This document shows, piece by piece, positions 13,673 to 26,975 of a DNA stretch of 64,000 nucleotides. Position 1 is the stretch's first letter. Each line of letters starts with the position of its first letter. A program made the translations under genes and the position numbers. Below the pieces are notes generated by a model. That model worked only from the letters and a program-made list of their open reading frames with translations, was not told the DNA's origin and ran no database searches. The stretch is from contig NC_037596.1 in NCBI RefSeq assembly GCF_003073045.1, positions 29,052,392 through 29,116,391 of the forward strand. Reading direction: 5' to 3'. Source of the DNA: Pomacea canaliculata. Its lineage: Eukaryota; Mollusca; Gastropoda; Architaenioglossa; Ampullariidae.

Positions 13673-16600
13673 ATGAGGTTCTTGGTACCTTTTATTCATT
13701 TAACAGTTGTTCTTCTTATTCAAGGCTCAGGTAAGAAACTTCTGTTTATACACTTTATCAATTAATTTTAGAAATAATTTCAGTTCAACGAAAACTAAAC
13801 GAAGAAACAAGTATGATGGTTAAGAAAGATCTGGTAACGATAAGTTGTGACATGCATGGAACGTGTTGTATCATAGAAAAGAAATACGGAGAGATCATTA
13901 GGCAGGGAGAAATCACATTAACATTATCTTTAATCTTTTGAAGATACTGTAAACGATATTATATTAAACACAAAAAGTATTTACTATTAACTTTATAACA
14001 AAAAATGTAAAAAGCTACAACTATTACCGTTAAGGTATAAAACATTTTTTCAGGAATGACGCATAAACTTACAATCAAGAAATATTTAAAAAGTATAATC
14101 AAAACGGAACTAAACTTTACAAAAATTACTCGTTTTCTTAGTAATTTAATGTTGCTTATGAAAATTAAATCATTTCTAACCAGGTGCTCAACTGCAAGTA
14201 CAACTAGTGAATGGAACATCAACTTGGAATGGCCGTTTAGAAATATTACACAACGGAACATGGACCACAGTGTGTAGCCATTATTTTGGAAAAGAAGAGG
14301 CACAAGTAGCCTGCAAAATGTTTGGTTTAGACAGGTTTGTTGCTTTTTGTGGGCACAAAAGTATCCACAGTATAAACATTGATTGTGTCCTTGGCATGTA
14401 AACCTAAAATCATATAGCATCCTGTAGTTTGTTCGTGAATCTCTACATCTGAAAATTCTCTTAAGGCGTGTTTTTGGTGGAGTGATAAAGATAAAATATA
14501 CGGGTAGATTGTAAGATGAGGAGATGAGGGACTTTGAGTGACAAGAAGGGGCATCAAAAACTTCTACTACCTATCATCCATGTTCTCGAAGAAAGGAAAT
14601 GTGTTAAAATTTAGACCAAACCTAGGTCCCTGTTACATTTTACGATAAATTACGCAGATAGCAGGTTGTTGATGGGAGTGTTATACATCACAGCCTACCA
14701 ATTGATTTCAACTAAGTTATCTACTTTCCCTCGCTATCAGTTCGCGGGCCATGGCTGTGGGGTCAGGTCAGTACGGCGAAGGTTCAGGTCTGATCCTCTT
14801 TGGCAACGTCACGTGCACAGGGAAGGAGTCGAGTTTTGATGAGTGTCAACATGATGGATTTTACAGGCGTGACTGCAGACACAGTGATGATGTCGGTATC
14901 ATCTGTAGTATCAGTAAGAACAAATAGTATATATCATACCAATCCCATGATCATAATAATGATCTTTGACATCTTAAAAAACCAATAATACGTACTGCTT
15001 ATGTTACTCTTGCAAACGTCACATTAATTGGAAAAAGAAAGAACAATATGTATAGAACTTGATTACTTAAATATTGTGTATGTTTTTCTTCAGATATCAG
15101 TTTATCAAATCTCTGTTAAAACCAAGTGTTTGTATTTGTACATATAACGATTTAGCAAAAAGAATAAAATTAAATCAAAATTACAAAACGATTCTTTCAT
15201 TCACTTTGACATAACATGTAAATAAGTGTCTTTAAAAGTTTTAATTGTATATTTTAACAGAAAATTGACAATATAATGTCTACAGACGTCTGAAATCAAT
15301 CCGGTAAAAGCAGATTACTTTTCGAATATACGCAAAGCATTTGTTACATTAAATTTACAACATTTGTAAGCCATAATTTAATAAGTTAATAGACTGCTAT
15401 GACGACTGGAGTGTCTGTACACAACTAAGAAATGCAACGGATATAAAAATGCAGGCATAAAGTCAGTGTATAGAAGTAAAACTTTCACTTATAGAGCCTT
15501 TAATATTTATATAATAAATATTGGTTTTTATTCATTTTACTCGCTATTAAAGAACACAACTTTCAACAGCGAAAAAATAAGAAATAATAATCTATAGGCA
15601 TCCAATAACTACAACAGACCGGTCTAATAGCAATTCAACTACATGTTTTAGGATTTTAAAAAGAACAAACAATGTGACGGACACAAAACTCGTTTTGTTG
15701 TTAAACATGTTTTTGAAAGAACCATTACGACTTCGCTTGACGAGTGTTTTTGGAGACCAACCAGACATAAACCGTGTGGAGATGGAACTCGGAACCCAGT
15801 GGAACTCACTTTGCATGACTCGCAATGCTGCCAAGGTTGTATGTAGAAAGCTCGGCTTGTCACAGTAAGTAGTTAAGACTTTAAAACTTTGATAGAGATA
15901 TTTATTTATTCACCAACCCACGCTTTATATACCAATCTATATAATTGATATACCATCTACATCATAGAAAATTAGAAAACATCTCACAAACGACACTGGG
16001 ACAAACATGAAACTATATCTAAATATAAAATAAAACATATCTATCTGTCTAAAGAAAATCCTTTTTTTTTTCAGGCATGCTGCATTGTATACGAATGTAT
16101 CAATGCAGAAGGAAATTTTATCTGAAAATAACAAGCACTCTGAACTGGATATGAAGTTTATCTGCCTTGGGAATGAGACAAGCCTTTTGGAGTGCGACCA
16201 TTATGGACAGAACAAAGATGTTGTTTGCGGATTTTATAACAGCGTCAACTGTAATGAGTGTAAGTTTTTTTATTTATTTATTTATTTGTTTTGTTTTAGC
16301 GAACTAGAGACATTTTTCTCACATTTAAATAATATTTGTTACCTGAGGAACATACTGTTTAGAGGTAATTGATGTGCATTTGCTTAGTATCTACAGAGTT
16401 TTGGTGGAAACCCTTTAAAGAAATTCTTTCTTTAAACTGGCAAGTGTTGCACACATTACGATCACAATCGTCTTTCTCTTAGCAAGATGTAACGCAATGT
16501 TCAAGCGACTACTACATACTGAGTATGTATATGCTAGCTAGGTGAACCTTTATAATAATCAGGGCTGGAATATATATTTTGTTTACTAGAGTAACGCATC

Positions 16601-18354
16601 TAATGAAAACCATTATTTAAAAGGTTTACTTACATGGTAAGTTTTTTACCTATGATTGTGCTGTAATTAGAGCAATTGATTACAGTGACACCATGTGCGT
16701 TGTGATGAAAATTTATTACTCTTTTCATTAAGCAATACCTCATCTTCGTATCCTGTATAACGAGACTTCATTCCCGCTGTTTGATGGAGCAAATTTAACT
16801 CTAGAATGTGAGATCACACAGTCCGGGGAATTAGAATTTACATACCTGTGGTTTGAGTATTCAAGGAAACGTCTTCAGAGCCAGTATGGAAAATACCTAA
16901 TATTTAATAATGTGACTAAAAACCACCATGAACTTCGAGTGTACTGTGCAGCCAACTATGGGTACAATGGTCTCGATTACCTTGTCGCAAGTGACGTCAT
17001 GGTAATTACGGTTTGCTGTGAGTACAGCCTGAACTTATTTAGTCACCCATTACCTGTATTCTTTATCTTCTACGTTCAGCTCTCATTAATATTGATTAAG
17101 CTCAGTTTCAAACTACTACGAAAAGAATCAAGGAATTTAAACATTTTACAGATGTTAAAAAATTCTTCTTTTGGTCACTTAACCATCCATATTGAGAGTT
17201 CACGAAAAATTAATAAGATTTATTATTTGTGTTTATAGGTGCCCCGTCGACAATCATGCATAACACAGAACCGACCTCTGTGTCTATCCATGACGACAAA
17301 GGTTATCTGACGATTGCAATGACAGCCTATCCCATCCCTCAAGTGACAGCCACGATGTACCTTGGTCCAGTTCTGACTGATGGTATCAAAGGTGAAGATA
17401 CAAGCAACACGACACATGTAGTATGTGCTGATGACGGTCTGGCACGTGCATCAGTGTCGTGTAACATCACTGTCTTCAACGTATCACATGCTGCTGATGG
17501 TTTCTACAAAATCGTTTTCGACAACAAACTTGGGCAGCTGCCTTTTGTATTCACAATAAGGCGTCAAGGTGTGTAGTAGTTGACCAAATCAAGTTTTCTT
17601 TTGAGAAGGATATCAACAAATCGTTAATAAAGCTCCTATAGTTTATACCATTTAGACAACATTAGAAATGTACAGATAAAATGTCTCGTTTGTAACGTTT
17701 TGAATGGTATTTAAGTAAATTATTATTAAAGTAGGCTTTTCTTTTTAGAGTTATCAGGTAAACATCTGCTACATGGCATTAAATGATAATTTTACTCATT
17801 TCAATGACTTTTTAAAAGATTCAAAATTTACTATACTGTCGTAGTCATTGTAATGCTTTGGTTTCTTTATGTTGATTGGTAACAAACACGAATGGCATGT
17901 CCCCATGCATATTTTGAAAACAAATGTCTTCCTTATATTTCTCATTTATTTTTACTGTCTTTTTATACTGGCTATATTTCTATAAAGACAGAAAAACAAT
18001 TAAGTACTTATAATTACTGTATACTCTCACTCTTACTTTCAACTCTTGTTTACCTTAGAGCGCAGAGGAGAAATACCATCGGCATTTCTGTTGATTTTTG
18101 TCGGCGCATTTGCTGTTGGCATTGTTATCTTCGCTTCTGTAACAGTCTACTGTGTCAAGCGTTGGAAACGTAAGTTAATTAGGCTCGTGGCTTGATTACA
18201 ATGTCTGTGTTGTCATTTAACAATAAATTCAAAAAGTTACTGGCTTTTTTAAACTCAGTTTTTTTAATGGATCACAAGCGAAACAGGAAAAATAAAAGTC
18301 CTGTTTAGTTTAATTGTCTTTGAAGGCATTTTTGGCCAATACTCGGTTGATTGA
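13673..18354 (+). CDS. SRCR-Ig receptor A: signal peptide, 2 SRCR, 2 Ig-like, membrane segment
   Basis: Type I membrane protein, likely a surface recognition receptor. Exons: 13673-13730 (signal peptide, MRFLVPFIHLTVVLLIQG), 14184-14334 and 14741-14913 (SRCR1), 15720-15864 and 16075-16259 (SRCR2), 16733-17017 (Ig1), 17239-17568 (Ig2), 18059-18169 (membrane) and a tentative tail exon 18326-18354. Phases agree at every junction. SRCR1 (residues about 20-127) has six cysteines and is split over two exons, as in group A SRCR domains. Ig1 (about 238-332) has the C...W...YC pattern. Ig2 (about 333-442) is a looser Ig-like fold. The membrane helix is about 447-473, starting AFLLIFVGAFAVGIVIF. The cytoplasmic tail is very short (RIFGQYSVD), so signalling may need a partner, unless a further exon was missed. 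The 16075 exon contributes the second SRCR half, with cysteines at FICLG, LLECD and VVCGF. Function is inferred from domains only. Confidence 0.85.
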
Positions 18355-20714
18355 TGTGGATCAGCAGCAGCAACTTCTATGTACAGAAGGTAATACACTT
18401 GTTGCTCAAAGGATTGTAGCATCTATACAGACTGTGGCATTTTTTAAACCAGTTTGGGTAAGTCATTATTACTTCTTCCTCGTTTAAACTGTTTGATTTG
18501 ACAGCTATATCTAACTTTTTGTGCATGTTCCAGTTAACAACCGTTTACTTCTCGTATATTTATCCAGAAATACTTTTGCAGCCTAAATACTTTTTAATTT
18601 TCATATAATATATATATTTATGCAAACACACACACACACACACACAAAAGCTAATGCATGCCTATAGACTCCCTATGCAGGGGAAACATAACAATATTTC
18701 AGAAAAAGTAAATAAACCTTGGATCGTGTACTGAAAGAACAATAATGAGGGAAAAGTCATAATTGCTAAATATGATATTGTAAAATGTTTCAGGTTAGAA
18801 AGGATACAATATTTTTAGCCGGACATCAAGATGCCGATATGACGCATGTGTCTCTGATTAAAGTATTCTTTTCTGAGTTTCTCACAATCCAGTGTTACAT
18901 ATTTTAAAATTACTACAGACGTTGTATATAATGTGAATTAATTTCTACGCCATATAATACAATTACAACACACACAACCACCATACCTTCTTGTTTATAT
19001 TGAGTTTCACCGCCTCATACAATGTATCACACCTATGTTAAAACTGATATAAAGCAGGTTAAATGGAGGAATAACCATTACAGTGTTAACGACCTCTGGG
19101 TGCAGTCCCTTGATTAGCTAACACTTGGTTTTTGTTGTTGGCCTTTATTTTTTTCTTATTTCTTTGCCACCATTGATTAGCTCTCTTACCTAATTATTAA
19201 GTCCGTTTAAAGGAAAGCATACAGCAAGAACTGCATATTCTGTCAAAGGTATTGCTAGTCATCGTTGTTAATCAATACATGTACTTCTTTCTTTGTTTTT
19301 ATTTGACAGTATCCTACCTAATGTACAGCATACGCCATAGAAAACAAACACTCATTGTTTACTTTAACATACAAAATTGTGTTGTTGATTTCATATATTG
19401 TATATATTATATATTGTAAATAACGTGATATCTGTATAAAGGTAGATATTTCCTAGTGATTATGTGGTTGTCGACGAGTCAAAGGAGTAAACCTACCATA
19501 AACGAGTTATTTTAAATATAGTCACATTGTAAAAAGAATTATGAATTAGTTCAACTGGTAAGCATAAATTGCTAACATTTATTGTTTTTAAGCGAATAGA
19601 GCAAGGAAATGTACAGATTTTTATAATAATTATAGTGTATAGAGCAAAGGAAGGGGTAGGGAAGAATGATTTTATGTTAGTTTAATTGATGTCGCTTAGT
19701 GCTTTTTTTTTCTTTATTTAAGGGAAGTAAGCGAATCAAAATACGAATAAAAACTGGACACATTTGCAGTTCTGCGGTTATTTCCTTTTGTTATATTTAT
19801 ATATATATATCATGGTTATCATTCATACTAATTACAACTACAAATAAAAGCAAATCATGTAATGCTATTATTTTTTTATGGTTTTTACAGACCAACTTTT
19901 GTTTTATTGACAAAAGGGAAGTGCGGTTGGTTATGCGTTTACAAAAGTGTGTGAAAGTTGAGGCGTGTGTGTTGATTGTGTTAGAAAAGTTACGAAGTTA
20001 TAATTCAAATATTTGAAATTGATACTTGGCTTATATTGAATGAAGGAGTCAGCATCTACATCATTTACATTTGCAGTTCTTATGTACTTAATATTCTCGC
20101 TTTAAATCTAGATAACTTCATTGAATTTATGTTTTAATTTGGCTTATAGCATGTTACGGTGGGATAATAAAGAAAACAGGGAGTTCATTTATATACTCGT
20201 CTGGGCAAACATCAACATTGGTTTTAATGTCTACACTCAACATTTGTGGCTTTACCATTAGTGTAAAACATCAAATTGAATATTGACTGACCTAAAATAA
20301 TTATAATATTGGAATATATGTTATAATATTGGAACATGATTGCATTCTAATGCGACCGAACTTCTCTCGACAGTTACAGTATAAACAAACAGTTTGTGTG
20401 TCTGATGGTCGTAGATGCTTTCCTTGATTTTAATGTAACTTTTTGTTGGTTCTTATTTGTCGGTTTTGAAATTTAGCTTTGATATTGCGAATAGTATGCT
20501 TGAATCTCATGTATGCTGTAATGACATTATCATAGGGTTGAATATATTAAAGATATGACATTTTGTCTCTTTATCTCTCTCTCCAGGGTGTTTGTCTTTT
20601 CGGGCCATAAAAGCAGAGCGGGTCTGTAGTAAGATAAATGTATGAATGACGGGTGGAGGAGAATTTTTTAAAACTTCTTTTTAACCTGTGTATCTGGTTA
20701 AAATAATCTATCTA
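18355..20714. other. Intergenic DNA between receptor genes A and B
   Basis: AT-rich, with a (CA)n run at 18625-18646. The first 100 bases still align with the region after gene B near 27200. Remaining open frames, such as the one at 19699-20016, show no domain or splice support. Confidence 0.6.
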
Positions 20715-20985
20715 ATCCTCTTCGTGCATCGATGCACATAAGGCCTCGACCAGAGTCCGCCACTGATGTCGATCGCTGAAACCCGCTGCTAGGTTGACCC
20801 CATGTCAGCCTTTCCTTTCATCTCACTTTCCGCTACTGTCTTCTCCAAGTGTCCTGTGGGCGGCCTCGTTTTCTTCGGCCGTCTGGAGTCCATCGTAGGG
20901 CGACTGTGGAGAGGTCTGCTGTCTGCTGGCGGAGCACATGTCCAATCCATCGCCAACGTATAAATAAAAAATAAAAAAACTGTGC
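20715..20985 (-). mobile_element. RTE-type LINE, C-terminal fragment
   Basis: The minus strand reads WIGHVLRQQTADLSTVALRW and then DGRRKRGRPQDTWRRQ, a motif found at the C-terminal end of RTE-like LINE polyproteins. Only the tail is present and frames change after it. It separates tandem units A and B. Confidence 0.65.
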
Positions 20986-21029
20986 TTTTTGGCACGCTTT
21001 AATGAACTCTATTTCACTGCCTGCAGCAA

Positions 21030-22040
21030 ACTTTAATCAACTGTGGAACTCTCAACCTATCAAAGATACTAGGTATTGTCAGATTAATAGCTCTGTCTTC
21101 GTGTGATGAGTATAGTTGCATGCCTGATCGTAGTGAGATTAGCAATTTGTCTGGTTAATTCCGACAAAAATAAGGACTCTAAGTTGGTAAGTAGTTTTTC
21201 AATCCTTATCCAAGATTATTTCTTAGAGAGACAAGTAGCCTTCAGTCACACGAGACTGATAAATAACAGGTCTAACTAAGAAAATGTCTGCTTTACAACA
21301 TGGCCCACATTCATGTGCTATGCCGAGGGCAAAAACGACCAACTGCTTGTGAGTATTGCCAGAAGGCTACAACAAAAACACTACAGAAAAATAGCGGATT
21401 CTTTGCACGACATTCAAAGCGATTTGAGTTTGGAACCCTTTTTGAATAAAAGTACAGGCCCACCTGTCCTAGTTACTCGTTGCCTTCCAGGCTGTGTCAA
21501 CTGGGGGGACTTTCTTTCCACTATATGGGGAACGAACGCGCTTGCCTCAATCACAACGTCCGGATAAGGCATCACTCTTCCTTTACCACTTTGTTTCGGC
21601 ATATCTCGCTTCCTCTCGCGATATTATCAAGCGTACACAGGATTGTTACACTCTACAACACACTCTTACAACACGCGTGCAATATATATATACATATCTT
21701 TGACCTTCTCGTAAAGAGGCGATGACCTTAAATTCGTCAATAAAAGTTCTTGATTTTCGCTCGAAACTTCATGCTTCCTCAGTTAATTAAGAAAACAAAG
21801 CCAGCAGGCGCGTGCAATTATGGACAACTTTCCACTTAAAAGGCAGGCTTGAAATAAGAACTCGAAAAAGAAAAACTTTTGCCTAAGATATTTATTCGCA
21901 CTGATTCTATATGCTGCAATTGGCTAAAAATTGTATTCCGCACAGTGTAGTATCTCACCTGCTCGTCCGATAAAGAAACCATTGATGTTTCCTGGAGTTC
22001 GGGTTACTTGAAATCGTTCGGATTGTACCCTATTTTCCAT
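21030..22040. repeat. Upstream part of tandem unit B (partner 12780-13672)
   Basis: Colinear with the region before gene A, with many small differences. An open frame at 21313-21567 overlaps the SINE-like block and is not open in unit A, so it is not called a gene. Confidence 0.65.
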
Positions 22041-22041
22041 C

Positions 22042-25000
22042 ATGAGGTGCTTGTCACATTTTAACTCTTCATTTAACAGTTGTTCTTCTTATCAAGGCTC
22101 ACTCGTAAGAAAATTTCTTGTCTGTTTTATACAAATTTCTTTTCAGTCTATTATATACTTTTTAATATTTAGAGTTGTAATTAATCCTATCTGGCTCAGT
22201 TTTCAACAAAAAAGTAAACGAAAATTTTTGACATAGTTGCAGTGACATGCATGGAAAGATGTGTTAAAGTATTCATAGAAAAAAAATATGGAAAGCTCAG
22301 CGGCAGGAAGACTAAGCGTCGTCACATTAAAATTATATCTAGTCTTTTGAAGATACTTTAAACGATAATATAATAAACATGAAAAGTATTTACAGTTAAC
22401 TCAATAAAAAAATTAGCAAATTTTCCGTTAAAATATAACACATTTTTTTCAGGAATAGATAGTGCAGAAACTAACAATCAAGAAGTATCTAAATACTATT
22501 ATCTAAACTAAACAAAACTTTACCAAATTACAATCTTGCTTAGAAATGTTCTGTTGCTTATAAAAATTGAATCTTTTCTAATCAGGTGCTCAGCTGCAAC
22601 TACAACTAATGAATGGAACATCAACTTGGAATGGCCGCTTAGAAATATTACACAACGGAACATGGACCACAGTGTGTGGCGATTATTTTGGAAAAGAAGA
22701 GGCACAGGTAGCCTGCAAAATAATGCTTGGTTTAGACAGGTGTGTGCCTTGTGAGGTCACAGAAGCATTCCACAGTATACCTTTAACATTGATTTATTCT
22801 TGGCATGAGAACCTATACTCATAAAGCATCCACATGTTTGTTTGTTATATCTTACCTTTCAATATTGTCATCAGTCGTCTTTTGAGGTAACTAAGATAAA
22901 TACCAGGAGATGTTTAGACTGAGATAATTGAGGAGATTATTGATGCGACAAAAGCTGCATTGAAAATTTTTACTACAACCTCATGCTGCTTATTCTCAAA
23001 GAAAAGGAATGCATTAAAATCAGAGTATAAGTCAGTGGGTGGGGGGGTGCTGTGCGGTGGGGGAGGGGGGGGAGGAGGCGCGGGAGAGAGTGGGGGGGGG
23101 TGGGGCGGGGAGGGAGGGGGGGGCGGGGGGTGGTGAGGGGCGGGAGGGTGGTGTGAGGGGGAGGGGGCCTTCCCTGCGGGGGGAGTGGGGGAGGGGGGGG
23201 GGGGGGGGCTCAGTTGGGTGGGGGTGGGGGGCGTTTTAAATTGTGAGCGGTCTCTAGTTGCTAAAAACAAATTAATAAATAAAAAACTTACCATCTTTAC
23301 ATGGTTTGACGCTTATAAATCCGCAAACAACATTTTTTCTGTCATAAGGGGCGCACTAAAAGGCTTGGGTTCATTCCAAGGAGATAAACTATACCATTAG
23401 AGTGGGGTGAGGATAAGAGGATTGGTCGCGGGTGGTGGGGGTGTGGGGGGGGGGGGATAGGGCAGGTCCGGTTCTGCTCCATTTTAGCGATAGATTACGA
23501 AGATAAGAAACATGGGATAGGTAATTTTCTTTCTGACGGATAGGATATTTTTTTTTTATATTTAGATATAGTTTTAATGGTTTGTCAGTGTCGTTTGGTG
23601 ACTTTTCTGTTTTTTTTGTGACGTGCTGGGTTGGGCTTTTGTTTGTTTTTTTTTTTTTGTGTTTTGGTTTTTGTGTATACACATAGCTAATTTTTTATTT
23701 TTTACTGTAACATACAAAAAGTTATTTGTATTTTTCAAAATAAAGTCATTTAATTTATCTCGCTAACAGTTCACGGGCCATGGCTGTGGAGTCAGGTCAG
23801 TACGGCGAAGGTTCAGGTCTGATCCTCTTTGGCAACGTCACGTGCACAGGGAAGGAGTCGAGTTTTAATGAGTGTCAACATGATGGATTTTACGAGCGTG
23901 ACTGCAGACACAGTGATGATGTCGGTATCATCTGTAATATCAGTAAGAATAAAATCGTATATCTCATACCAATCCCCTAGTCATAATAATGTTTTTCGAC
24001 ATCTTAAAAAAAATAACACTTACTGCATATGCTACTGACTCTCAATCTGACCAGGTAACATTAAGTGGGAAAAGAAAGAAAGAACAATATATTATATAGA
24101 ACTCAATTACTGAAATAATGAGTTTGTTTTTCTTGAGATATCAGTTTAAAATTTCTCTGTTAAAACCAAGTTTTTGTATTTGAATATATAACGATTTAAC
24201 AAATAGAATTCAAGATGTTTAAAAAAAAGCAGAGAATTTGACGAACACAAAACTGTTGTTGTTGTTGAACATGTTTTTGAAAGAACCATTACTACTTCGC
24301 TTGACGAGTGTTTTTGGAGACCGACCAGAGATAAACCGTGTTGAGATGGAACTCGAAACCCAGTGGAACTCACTTTGCATTACTCGGAATGCTGCCAAGG
24401 TTTTCTGTAGACAGCTCGGCTTATCACAGTAAGTAGTTAAGACTAAAAATATTTGATTTAGATATTTATATATCCACCAATCCATCGCTTTATAAACCAA
24501 TCCATCTACATCCCCTAATACACAATTAGAAAACATCATAAACGACACTGGGACAAACATTAAACTATATCTAATATAAAATCAAACATATCTATCTAAA
24601 GAAAATCCTTTTATTTGATTTTCAGGCATGGTGCATTGTATACGAATGTATCAATGCAGAAGGAAATTTTATCTGAACACAACAAACACTCTAAACTGGA
24701 GATAAAGTTTCTCTGCCTTGGGAATGAGACAAGCCTGATTTGGAGTGCGACCGGCGAATTTATGGACAGAAGAAAGATGTCGTTTGCGGATTGAATTTCC
24801 TCCCAGTATATGAATAACTGTAATGAGTGTAAGATTTTTTTCACAAATTAAAGGTTTGCCAGATATGACCTTATTTTTTTCTTTACAGAATGTTTCTTTT
24901 AAGTTGGCTATTGTCTAATGTGCTTATTAAAGATGCATACACATGCTAATTGAATTCTTTGCCATGTTTTTGCTAGCCTCTTGTTATAATTTTCACTAAC

Positions 25001-26975
25001 AAATATTTAGCTTCGATTTTATTTGAGAGCGCCTGATGAGTAACGAATTTTATCAGCAACTAAAAAAATCTCATTTACTGTTAAATATTTTTCAAAAGTT
25101 TAAGCCGCTATAAACGGACAATTGCACTTCACAGTACCTAAACAGTTATACTCGCAAATAATTTACACTGTTGCTAAACAGAAAGCAAAACTAACCGCCG
25201 AAACACACACACAAAGGCTCACCAGAGAGATTGTTATCTCAGTGACACACTGTTTAAAGTAATTGATGTGCATTTGTTTAGTTTCTATAGAGTTTGGGTG
25301 GGAACCCTTTAAATAAACTCTCTCTTTAAATACATACGGCTGGCATTGAGATTCTTTTACTAGACTGAAGCATATCATGAAAAGTATTAATTAAAATGTT
25401 TTATTTATATTGTAAGTTTTTTTTAACTATGATTATGCTGTAATTACAACACTTGATTACAATTTGACCATATGCATTGTGATGAAAATTTGTTATTGTT
25501 TTCATTAAGCCTTACCTTATCTTCGCATCCTGTATAATGAGACTTCATTCCCGCCACTTGATGGATCAAATATAACTCTAGAATGTGAGATCACACAGTC
25601 CGGGGAATCAGAAGTTACCTACCTGTGGTTTGAGTATTCCAGGAGACATGTTCCAAGCGCTATCATGGGAAAGTACCTAATTATTTAATTGTTACTGGAG
25701 ACCATCATGGACTCGAGTGTACTGTGGTTGCAGCAACTATTGGTACAATGGTCTCCGATATAATATCGCAAGTGACACAATGATAATGACAGTTTGCTGT
25801 AAGTACTGGCTAAATTTTTTCTTTAATTTTAAATTGTGTGCTACTAATATTTTCTGTCTGAATCGTCTGCAATGATATCTTACCTGCATGAAATGCTTTA
25901 TCTTCTATGTTTAGCACTCTTTAATACTGCTTAAGCTCAGTTTTAAATTACTAGGATAAACATTTCGGAATCTCAATATTTTACAGTTGTCACTTTACTA
26001 TTTACATTTAAAGTTCACGGAAAATTAATCAGATTTATTATTTATGTTGATAGGTGCCCCGTCGATAAGCATGAATGATCAAGTACCGCCATCTGTGTAT
26101 ATCCATGACGACAAAGGTTATCTAAATTTTGAAATGACAGCCTATCCCATCCCTCAAATAACATCCACGATGTACCTTGGTCCAGTTCTGACTGATGGTG
26201 TCAAAGGTGAAGATACAAGCAACACGACATATGTAATATGTGCTGATGACGGGCTGGCTCGTCCATCAGTGTCGTGTAACATCACTGTCTCTAACATATC
26301 ACAAGCTGCTGATGGCTTCTACAAAATCGTTTTCGACAACAAACTTGGGGAACTGCCTTTTATATTCACAGTCAAGCGTCAAGGTGTGTAGTAGTTGACC
26401 AAACAAGTTTGTTATTTAGAAGTATATTAACAAATTGTTTAAAACGCTCCTATAGTTGGTACAATTTGGACTAAATTAAAAATGTCCATCGATAAAAAAA
26501 AATGTATACTCTGTACAGATTCGTATTTTAGTAAAAGCTTTTCTTCTTGGAGTTATCTGGTGAAAATCTAGTACATTAGATTACTTAAGGTAATTTTACG
26601 AAGGGAGTGTAACTTTAAAAGTAACAAAATTTACACTACTTAACGGAGTCATGATAATGGATTCATTTCTATATGTTTATTGGTGAAAACCACAAATGGT
26701 GCGGTCTCCGGCTATATTAAAAAATAGTCTTTCTTATGTCTTTAATTTATTTTTGATGTCTTTTTATATTTACTATATTTCTATAAACATAGAAAAACAA
26801 TGAAGCACTTAAAATTATTGTCTTTTCTCACTCTTACCTTACCTTAAACTCTCATTTACCTTAGAGCGCAGAGGAGAAATACCATCGGCATTTTTGTTGA
26901 CTTTTGTCGGCGCATTTGTTGTTGGCATTGTTATCTTCGCTTCTGTAACAGTCTACTGCGTCAGACGTTGGACAG
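22042..26975 (+). pseudogene. SRCR-Ig receptor B: tandem copy of A with several broken exons
   Basis: Exons match gene A one for one: 22042-22105 (leader), 22586-22739, 23770-23942, 24284-24428, 24626-24828, 25510-25798, 26054-26383 and 26865-26975 (membrane). The SRCR1 exons, first half of SRCR2, Ig2 and membrane exons are intact and close to A (for example GDYFGKEEAQVACKI, SVSCNITVSNISQAADG, AFLLTFVGAFVVGIVIF). SRCR1 carries one extra codon. The leader exon reads in another frame and no longer encodes a hydrophobic signal (MRCLSHFNSSFNSC). The SRCR2 second half shifts after ETSL, and Ig1 shifts after the EYSRR region and again later. The donor after 24828 and the phase pattern are kept. It is probably a recent pseudogene; uncorrected one-base sequencing errors are the alternative. 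Confidence 0.75.
23034..23233. repeat. G-rich low-complexity tract in an intron of gene B
   Basis: About 200 bases are almost only G with scattered T, A and C on the plus strand. It could form G-quadruplexes. It is absent from the matching intron of gene A, and the Pro/Ser-rich minus-strand frame over it is an artefact of composition. Confidence 0.85.

Noticed and set aside
21313-21567. 84-residue frame as a cytoplasmic exon of receptor A
   Set aside because: It overlaps a SINE-like block and is not open in the matching part of unit A.
22914-23294. Minus-strand open frame rich in Pro and Ser
   Set aside because: It is only the antisense of the G-rich tract; no signal, domain or conservation in unit A.
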